The notes below the pieces were generated by a model. That model made no database searches, had not been told where the DNA came from, and saw nothing but the letters and a program-made list of their open reading frames with translations. DNA of 45,997 bases, from positions 1 to 45,997 of the forward strand of contig JAHEJN010000015.1 in the NCBI GenBank assembly GCA_024638845.1, given 5' to 3'. The DNA comes from Acidimicrobiales bacterium. GTDB lineage: Bacteria > Actinomycetota > Acidimicrobiia > Acidimicrobiales > JAHEJN01. Shown here in pieces: positions 40,638 to 45,997 of this stretch (its first letter is position 1; the number at the start of each line of letters is the position of its first letter). The position numbers and the translations under genes were made by a program.

Positions 40638-41315
40638 TCAGCCGCCGGCGACTGCCGTGCGGTTGCGTCCACCGTTCTTGGCGACGCACAGCGCAGCGTC
40701 GGCGCTCGTCGTCAGTTCCGACAATCCGACTCCTTCGCCGACGGCCAGGCCGACCGAGAGCGTGACCGTCGCCGCGACGGTGAGCTCGAGGGTGATCACC
40801 CGGAGCCGTAGTCGTTCGGCCACGGCGAAGGCCTGGAGTCTCGTCGCGCCCGGTAGGAGCACACAGAACTCCGCGGGCCCGTAGCGGTACACCACATCAC
40901 CGAGCCGGACGTTGTCGGCCAGAAGCGCGCCGACCTTCTGGAGCACCTCGTCGCCGACATCGTCACCGTGATCGTCGGCGAAGCGGGTGAAATGGTCCAC
41001 GTCGATCATGAGCAGCCCCACCGGTTCGGCCGCGGCCTGGCGTCGGTGCGCAGCGACGTCTCGATCGAACTTCCGCCGATTTCCCAGCCCGGTGAGGCTG
41101 TCGGTCGTGGCGATCGCCGCGAGACGGCGTGGGCTGCCGGTGCGGTCGATCCACCAGCTGATCACGGCCACCCCGATGGTGGCGAGGATCGCAACGACCG
41201 CACCGCCGATCACCAAGGACATCGGTCCATCGGACGCTGTGGTCTGGCCGACGACGCCGTCCAGCCCGAAGGGCACGAGAGCAATGCCGGGGGACGCGGG
41301 CGAGACTCGACGCAT
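40638..41315 (-). CDS. GGDEF-domain protein with degenerate active site
   Basis: The protein has 225 residues. One TM helix (about 33-56) is followed by a GGDEF domain (about 66-225) with TTDSLTGLGNRRKFDRDV and MIDVDHFTRFADD. The active-site loop is YGPAEF (GPAEF at 146-150) instead of GGDEF/GGEEF, and the guanine-binding Asn in the K-x-x-N-D segment is Ala. It is therefore probably not an active diguanylate cyclase and may act as a c-di-GMP or GTP sensor or scaffold. There is no I-site RxxD directly before the loop (RLGD lies at 137-140, which could be a partial I-site). I chose the ATG at 41315; a GTG at 41333 is possible. Confidence 0.82.
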   Translation of the reverse strand: MRRVSPASPGIALVPFGLDGVVGQTTASDGPMSLVIGGAVVAILATIGVAVISWWIDRTGSPRRLAAIATTDSLTGLGNRRKFDRDVAAHRRQAAAEPVGLLMIDVDHFTRFADDHGDDVGDEVLQKVGALLADNVRLGDVVYRYGPAEFCVLLPGATRLQAFAVAERLRLRVITLELTVAATVTLSVGLAVGEGVGLSELTTSADAALCVAKNGGRNRTAVAGG

Positions 41316-41358
41316 CGTCTTCCGTCGGCTCACGATGAGACGATGTGAGTGAAACGAC

Positions 41359-41559
41359 TCAGATTCGGGCAACCTCGACCGCCTCCCAGCGCCCATGGCG
41401 ACCCGGACCGACGGTCAGGGTCACTGTCGCCCCCTCGTCGATTCGCCTCGACCCGTCGGAGATCGCAGTGCAATGGAACGCCAGCCGCTCACCCGTCGAG
41501 GTCTCGATGACGCCCACACCGCGCTCGGGGTGGAAGGTGGCGACAATGCCTCGGAGCAT
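41359..41559 (-). CDS. Small cold-shock-domain-like protein
   Basis: The protein has 66 residues, a single five-strand OB-fold. GIVATFHPERGVGVIE corresponds to the first strand and RNP1 (K-G-F-G-F-I in CspA is R-G-V-G-V-I here), and LAFHCTAI to RNP2. Fewer aromatic residues than in CspA suggest weaker or different nucleic-acid binding. It lies 9 bases after hisG on the same strand, with GGTC before the ATG and no strong ribosome binding site. Confidence 0.8.
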   Translation of the reverse strand: MLRGIVATFHPERGVGVIETSTGERLAFHCTAISDGSRRIDEGATVTLTVGPGRHGRWEAVEVARI

Positions 41560-41568
41560 GACCGGGGC

Positions 41569-42444
41569 TCAGTGCACGATCTTGGAGATCGGCATCTCGA
41601 TGATGTCGGTGGCGCCGACGTCGCTCAGTGCAGGAATCAAGACGTTGATGTCGGACTTCGCCACGACCGTCTCCACGGCGTAGCCCTGCCCGCCGAACAG
41701 CTCGTTCACGGTCGGCGCCTTCATCGACGGCAGGAGATCGATGGCCGCGTCGAGCGCGTCGACGGGCACGTTGAGCTTGACCAGCACCTTGCCCCGAGCC
41801 TCGAGCACACCCTGCAACAGCGTGTACAGCTGGTGCATGGCATGACGTTTGACCGGATCCTGGTGGGCGGCCGGATTGGCGATGAGCTCGGTGTAGGACG
41901 TGGCGATCGTGTCGATGATCTTGAGGCCGGCGGCCTTCAGCGCCCGCCCGGTCTCGGTGATGTCCACCACCACGTCGACGATGTCGGGCACCTTTGCCTC
42001 GGTGGCGCCGTAACTCAGTCGGATGTCGGCTTCGACGCCGGCGGCGGCGAAGTACCGGCGGGTCATCTCGGGGTATTCACTTGACACCCGCACCCCGTCG
42101 GGGAGGTCGTCGACACTCCCGTACGGTGAGTCGCCTGGCACGGCAAGCACGACACGTATCGGATTCGAGGTGGCCTTCGAGTAGGCGAGCTCGCCGACGC
42201 TGACGACGTCGGAGTCGGTCTCCTCGATCCAGTCACGACCCGTGATGCCCAGGTCGAAGAGGCCGTCGGCCACATACACCGGGATCTCCTGCGGCCGCAG
42301 GATTCGCACCTCTCCGATACGGGGGTCGGCCACTGTGGCCTTGTACTGCACCGACGAGTTGCGGAGAACCGGCAGATCGGCGGCATCGAACAGTTCGAGA
42401 GTCGCCTTCTCGAGGGACCCTTTCGGCAACACCAGTCGGAGCAT
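41569..42444 (-). CDS. hisG: ATP phosphoribosyltransferase, long form
   Basis: The protein has 291 residues. The long-form enzyme has its catalytic part (LRLVLPKGSLEKATLELFDA, DIVDVVVDITETGRALKAAGL) and the C-terminal regulatory ACT-like domain (LLPSMKAPTVNELFGGQGYA). It condenses ATP and PRPP in the first histidine step and is feedback-inhibited by histidine. It needs no HisZ. No other his gene is close; hisE, its usual actinobacterial partner, is absent here. A TAAGTT box 7 nt before the ATG suggests its own leaderless promoter, despite the upstream ribD on the same strand. Confidence 0.96.
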   Translation of the reverse strand: MLRLVLPKGSLEKATLELFDAADLPVLRNSSVQYKATVADPRIGEVRILRPQEIPVYVADGLFDLGITGRDWIEETDSDVVSVGELAYSKATSNPIRVVLAVPGDSPYGSVDDLPDGVRVSSEYPEMTRRYFAAAGVEADIRLSYGATEAKVPDIVDVVVDITETGRALKAAGLKIIDTIATSYTELIANPAAHQDPVKRHAMHQLYTLLQGVLEARGKVLVKLNVPVDALDAAIDLLPSMKAPTVNELFGGQGYAVETVVAKSDINVLIPALSDVGATDIIEMPISKIVH

Positions 42445-42451
42445 GCCGGCC

Positions 42452-42457
42452 AACTTA
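42452..42457 (-). promoter_or_regulatory. Candidate -10 box of a leaderless hisG transcript
   Basis: TAAGTT on the minus strand lies 7 nt before the hisG ATG; no Shine-Dalgarno is present. Confidence 0.4.
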
Positions 42458-42494
42458 TCGGCGGCACCCACGTGCTCCGATGCCGACACGGAAT

Positions 42495-43535
42495 CTACGG
42501 CGAGGCGTCTCGCGGGACCACGTCGATCCGGATGTCGTCGCCGAGTCGTCGGAGCCCGTCGATCACGCCGCGCCAGACGTCGTCCATGGTTGGCGCACCC
42601 TGGCCGCTGAAGACGGGCACACCGTCGCCGCCGCCGAGCATCGCCGGCGCCATGTAGAACACGTATCGGTCGACCAGCCCGCTGCGATGGAAGTCGCCGG
42701 CCACGGATGCGCCGCCCTCGACCAGGAGCTGGACGAGGTGTTCGGACCCGAGCCGCTGCACGAGCTCGCGGATGGTCCCCGTGTGCGTCTCGGCCGGCTC
42801 GACACGCGCACCCGGGGGGAGGGTCCCGAGGACGATGCGGCGGGGATCGAGAGGAGCGCGCTCGGGCGGGTGGGCGGGGTGGAAGCTCCGCACGGTGAGC
42901 GACGGGTCGTCGGCTCGTACCGTGCCGGCGCCCACGACGATGGCGTCGCTCTCGGCTCGGAGCCGGTGCACGTCGGCGCGCGCCTCGGGGCCGGTGATCC
43001 ATTGGCTGGTGCCGTCGGGAGCAGCGGTGCGGCCGTCGAGGGTCATCGCCAGCTTGAGCACGACGTAGGGTCGCCCGGTGCGCCGGTGGTGCAGGTACGG
43101 CTGGAGCGAGCGTTCGACATCGGCGGCGACGGCGTCGGCGGCCATCGTGACCTCGATACCCGCCGCTGCGAGCTGCGCCAGCCCGGTGCCGGCCACGTTC
43201 GGATCGGGATCGGCGACCCCCACCACCACTCGGGCCACCCCAGCCGCGACGAGGGCGTCGGTGCACGGGCTCGTGCGGCCATGGTGGGCGCACGGTTCCA
43301 GGGTGGTGTAGACGGTCGCTCCGGCGGCGGCATGGCCCGCCGCCTCGAGGGCTCGGCGCTCGGCATGGAGGCCACCAGGGGGAGCGGTGAAGCCCTCGAA
43401 GACATCGCCGGTGGTCGTGACGACGACCGCACCCACCCAGGGGTTCGGCGTCGTGTGGAGGCGGGCGCGCTGTCCGAGCGCCAGCGCCTGGCGCATCCAC
43501 GAGCTGTCGGCGGGATCAGTGGTCGGTGGGGGCAT
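42495..43535 (-). CDS. ribD: Riboflavin biosynthesis deaminase/reductase RibD
   Basis: The protein has 346 residues. The N-terminal deaminase has zinc ligands in HAERRAL (H-A-E) and PCAHHGRTSPC. The C-terminal reductase domain has KLAMTLDGRTA, SDAIVVGAGTVRADDP and LLVEGGASVAGDF. It performs deamination and reduction of the pyrimidine intermediate of riboflavin. Its 5' end overlaps the 3' end of the mog-like gene by 20 bases. No ribE, ribBA or ribH follows, unlike in the usual rib operons. Flavin synthesis here is distant from the ApbE module, so no direct link is claimed. Confidence 0.95.
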   Translation of the reverse strand: MPPPTTDPADSSWMRQALALGQRARLHTTPNPWVGAVVVTTTGDVFEGFTAPPGGLHAERRALEAAGHAAAGATVYTTLEPCAHHGRTSPCTDALVAAGVARVVVGVADPDPNVAGTGLAQLAAAGIEVTMAADAVAADVERSLQPYLHHRRTGRPYVVLKLAMTLDGRTAAPDGTSQWITGPEARADVHRLRAESDAIVVGAGTVRADDPSLTVRSFHPAHPPERAPLDPRRIVLGTLPPGARVEPAETHTGTIRELVQRLGSEHLVQLLVEGGASVAGDFHRSGLVDRYVFYMAPAMLGGGDGVPVFSGQGAPTMDDVWRGVIDGLRRLGDDIRIDVVPRDASP

Positions 43536-44004
43536 CGCTCATCAGGCGCACGGCGTGGGGCACCACGTCGAGCACCGCCTCGGTGCACTCGACGCACCCC
43601 TTGGGCGAGCCGGGTGTGTTGAGGACCAGGGCGTGACCGAGCGTGCCCGCCACACCTCTCGACAACCTTCCCAGTGGATTGACCAGCCGCATGGCCTCGG
43701 CCAGCCCCGGAGCTTCGCGCTCGACGACGCTGCGGGTGGCCTCGGGAGTGAGATCACGTGGCCCGAAGCCGGTTCCCCCGGTGGTGACGATCAGACCGTT
43801 GAAGTTCTCCGCCAGCTCGGTGAGAGCGGCGGCGACGCTGTCGACGCCATCGGCCACGACGCGGCGCTCGACCACCGTGTAGCCGGCGCCGGCGAGCAGT
43901 TCGGCCAGGGCCTCGCCCGAGCGGTCCTCGCGTGTGCCGTGCACGACACCGTCGGAGACCGTGAGCACCTTGGCCTCGAGGCCGCTGACGTCGTTGTCTG
44001 GCAT
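43516..44004 (-). CDS. Molybdenum cofactor biosynthesis protein, MogA/MoaB family
   Basis: The protein has 162 residues. KVLTVSDGVVHGTREDRSG, VTTGGTGFGPRDLTPEAT and LNTPGSPKGCVECTEAVL (the PGSP loop) are characteristic. Members adenylylate molybdopterin before molybdate insertion. Sequence alone does not separate MogA from MoaB. It stands apart from other moa genes, between rsmB (9-base gap) and ribD (overlap of 20). Confidence 0.92.
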   Translation of the reverse strand: MPDNDVSGLEAKVLTVSDGVVHGTREDRSGEALAELLAGAGYTVVERRVVADGVDSVAAALTELAENFNGLIVTTGGTGFGPRDLTPEATRSVVEREAPGLAEAMRLVNPLGRLSRGVAGTLGHALVLNTPGSPKGCVECTEAVLDVVPHAVRLMSDAPTDH

Positions 44005-44013
44005 GGAAGGACC

Positions 44014-45153
44014 CTAGCGGTGGACCCGCCAGCGGAACACGGCCATGCCGTCGGTGTCGTGGTCGTGGGGCAGCACCAGGCCGCCGGTCCCCCACGGTCT
44101 CCACGGCAGGCTCACGGGCAAGGGTTCCAGCGACGGTTCGAGCGCCGTGAGCGCGTCGGCGACACCGATGGTCTCTGCTCGGGTGACCGTGCAGACGCTG
44201 TAGACGATCTCGCCGGCGTCACGCACCATCGGCAACGACGCGACCACCAGGTCGAGCTGAAGCCGAGCCAGACGATCGGCCGTCTCGGGCTCGACCCGCC
44301 AACGGGCATCGGCGCGTCGTCGCAGCGTTCCGAGGCCCGAACACGGTGCATCGACGAGCACCTTGTCGAAGCCACCCGGCCGAAACGGCGGCGCAGTGCC
44401 GTCAGCGACGACCACGGCCACATCCGAACCGAGGTCGGCCGCGTTCGCCGCGACCAGTCGACAGCGGGATCGTCGCCGGTCGGCACCGACCACCCACGCG
44501 CCAGTTGCCGCCATGGCCGTGGCCTTGCCTCCCGGTGCGGCGCACACATCGAGCACCCGGTCGCCGGGCGAGACGCCCACGGCGGTGGTGACCAGCTGGG
44601 AACCCTCGTTCTGGACGTAGCCGTCGGCTCGCACCGTGACGGTCGGCGGCTCGTTCATCTTGCGCAGCGACGCAACGGCGTCGTCGGTACCGTGCTCGTC
44701 GATGAACAGCTGCAGGAGCCAGTCGGGATAGCTCAGCTCGGTGCCGAGGTCGGGCCAGTCGACAGGCCCGTCGGCGACATCGTCGGCCACTCTGCGGAGA
44801 ACCGCATTCACCAGGCCGCGCACCTTCTTCGGGACTGCTCCCACCGTCGAGCTCACCGCAGCGTGAGGTGGCTGGCGCAAGAAGACCAGCTGGTAGGCAC
44901 CCACTTCCAGGGCGGCACGAACCGGCAGCTCGACCTGGTCGTAGAGGAACCGGTCGACCAGCCAGTCGCACGCACGACGATTGCGCACCGTGCCGTAGAC
45001 CAGTTCGGTGACCAGGCCCCGGTCGCGCTCGTCGAGGTCGCTGCGGTCGAGCATCGGCGCCAGCACGATGTTCGCGTAGGCGCCCTTCGACATGATGCGG
45101 TCGACCGCCTCGATCGCCAGTTGGCGAGCGGCGACACCGGCGACGCCGCTCAC
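44014..45153 (-). CDS. rsmB: 16S rRNA m5C methyltransferase RsmB
   Basis: The protein has 379 residues, somewhat shorter than E. coli RsmB. The N-terminal NusB-like RNA-binding domain (ARQLAIEAVDRIMSKGAYAN) is followed by the Rossmann methyltransferase with VLDVCAAPGGKATAMAA, DAPCSGLGTLRRRADARW (conserved Cys) and the catalytic Cys in IVYSVCTVTRAE. It methylates cytosine 967 of 16S rRNA (E. coli numbering). The GTG start overlaps the fmt stop, the common fmt-rsmB arrangement. Confidence 0.95.
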   Translation of the reverse strand: MSGVAGVAARQLAIEAVDRIMSKGAYANIVLAPMLDRSDLDERDRGLVTELVYGTVRNRRACDWLVDRFLYDQVELPVRAALEVGAYQLVFLRQPPHAAVSSTVGAVPKKVRGLVNAVLRRVADDVADGPVDWPDLGTELSYPDWLLQLFIDEHGTDDAVASLRKMNEPPTVTVRADGYVQNEGSQLVTTAVGVSPGDRVLDVCAAPGGKATAMAATGAWVVGADRRRSRCRLVAANAADLGSDVAVVVADGTAPPFRPGGFDKVLVDAPCSGLGTLRRRADARWRVEPETADRLARLQLDLVVASLPMVRDAGEIVYSVCTVTRAETIGVADALTALEPSLEPLPVSLPWRPWGTGGLVLPHDHDTDGMAVFRWRVHR

Positions 45154-45997
45154 GGAGGTCCGAGACGGTCGCGGGCGGTGGGTCGGGCACCATTGAGCCA
45201 GTCCGCAGCAGCGAGGCGGGGCTTGCCCTCGGGCTGGACTTCGACGAGTCGCAGGCCGTCGTGGCCGGTCGCGACAACGTCTCCACGAATCGAGCCGGGC
45301 TCACCCTGGTGCCCGACGACCAGCGACGCCCGCCACACTTTCAATCGCTTTCCGCGGAACGCCGCCGTCGCCCCACCGATTCGAATGACTCGAAGCAGGT
45401 CTTCGGCCCGAGAGCTGAAGTCGAGCGCGAAATCCGCGGGACCGAGCTTGTGGGCATAGACGGGCTCTCCCACCTGGGGTTCGGGGTCTCCGAGACCCTC
45501 GGTGAGCGTGTCGACGAGCAGGGGAACCGCAGCCGCGGTCAGATCGGCCCGGAGCTCGTCGGCGGTGGCCACCGATGAGATGGGCACGACGGCCCGGCGG
45601 TACACCGGACCGGTGTCGAGGGTGGGCTCGAGCTTCATGAGGCACACGCCGGTCTCGGTGTCGCCGGCCAGGATCGCTCGCTCGACGGGCGCGGCACCGC
45701 GCCATCGTGGCAGCAGCGAGTAGTGGACGTTGACCACATCGAGGTGGGCGAGGACGCCTTCGGGGATGATCCGGCCGAAGGCGACGACGACCCCCAGGTC
45801 GGCGTCGACTTCGAGCGCATCGTCGACGGTGTGGGACACCGGCAGTCCGAGCTCGAGGGCGGTCGTCTTCACTGGCGTGGGCGACATGGCGCCGCCCCGG
45901 CCCCTTCGGCGATCGCCGCCGGTCACCACGAGGGCGATGTCGAAGCCCGCATCGACGAGCCCGACGAGGGGAGGTACCGACATCTCCGGGGTACCCA
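45150..45997 (-). CDS. fmt: Methionyl-tRNA formyltransferase, 5' end outside the window
   Basis: The reading frame is open to the window edge; the first visible residues GTPEMSVPPLVGLVDAGFD match position about 8 of the family's N terminus (normally MRLVFLGTPEF). The catalytic loop NVHYSLLPRWRGAAPVERAI (Asn and His) and the Asp in LDTGPVY are present. It formylates Met-tRNA for initiation. About seven N-terminal residues are missing from the window. It leads a minus-strand run with rsmB and probably mog-like and ribD. Confidence 0.95.
   Translation of the reverse strand, partial: GTPEMSVPPLVGLVDAGFDIALVVTGGDRRRGRGGAMSPTPVKTTALELGLPVSHTVDDALEVDADLGVVVAFGRIIPEGVLAHLDVVNVHYSLLPRWRGAAPVERAILAGDTETGVCLMKLEPTLDTGPVYRRAVVPISSVATADELRADLTAAAVPLLVDTLTEGLGDPEPQVGEPVYAHKLGPADFALDFSSRAEDLLRVIRIGGATAAFRGKRLKVWRASLVVGHQGEPGSIRGDVVATGHDGLRLVEVQPEGKPRLAAADWLNGARPTARDRLGPP

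Noticed and set aside
1-45997. tRNA, rRNA, CRISPR or insertion sequence
   Set aside because: No cloverleaf, rRNA-like segment, regularly spaced repeats, transposase motif or terminal inverted repeats were found on either strand by reading; a tRNAscan/Infernal run would be decisive.

Overview
The window is about 46 kb of GC-rich actinobacterial chromosome with dense, almost gap-free coding. Several signs point to a free-living actinobacterium, plausibly an acidimicrobial (Ilumatobacter-like) lineage: a DUF2510 protein, an F420-type luciferase-like oxidoreductase, a homologue of the mycobacterial cAMP-gated acetyltransferase Pat, the gene order argCJBDFRGH as in Mycobacterium and Streptomyces, and frequent start codons 6-8 nt after a TANNNT -10 box (leaderless mRNAs). 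The lineage is inferred from gene content; no rRNA gene is present.

Layout. 1-3.7 kb: a truncated membrane protein, a DUF2510 protein whose 3' end is tandemly repeated, and a three-gene envelope cassette (4-TM protein, His/Asp/Met-rich lipoprotein with a cupredoxin-like domain, polytopic membrane protein) that looks metal-related. 3.7-8.7 kb: M23 endopeptidase, LytR-CpsA-Psr protein, uracil-DNA glycosylase, and a zinc/manganese-type ABC ATPase and permease in convergent orientation; the permease start overlaps a perfect Zur-like palindrome. 8.9-11.9 kb: an LLM-class oxidoreductase and a coupled pair of CNBD-GNAT acetyltransferase and PhyH-like dioxygenase. 12-16.5 kb: paaABCDE (phenylacetyl-CoA epoxidase) facing a PaaX regulator. 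16.5-20.2 kb: two SDRs, a rhomboid-like protein without the catalytic serine, and a D-2-hydroxyacid dehydrogenase.

20.2-39.9 kb, nearly all on the minus strand: infC-rpmI-rplT-(SpoU methyltransferase)-pheS-pheT, then argCJBDFRGH-thioesterase-mpg-NUDIX. In mycobacteria pheST lies just before argC. Here 4.2 kb (30164-34328) sits between them. It holds a 528-aa GATase-like protein and, on the opposite strand, a tightly overlapping operon of a single-TM micro-protein, a membrane-anchored Pro-rich protein, an ApbE flavin transferase and a bis-heme ferric-reductase-like membrane protein. No FMN_bind acceptor is visible. This is my best candidate for an undescribed system, probably extracytoplasmic electron transfer.

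40.1-46 kb: a DUF1844-like protein divergent from infC, a GGDEF protein with a broken active site, a small cold-shock-like protein, hisG, ribD, a MogA/MoaB protein, rsmB and the 3' part of fmt.

Regulatory signals visible by eye include an ARG box over the argC -35, an AUA start codon and candidate attenuator for infC, a shared overlapping -10 region for ung and the ABC ATPase, and an inverted repeat over the paaA promoter. No tRNA, rRNA, CRISPR array or insertion sequence was seen.
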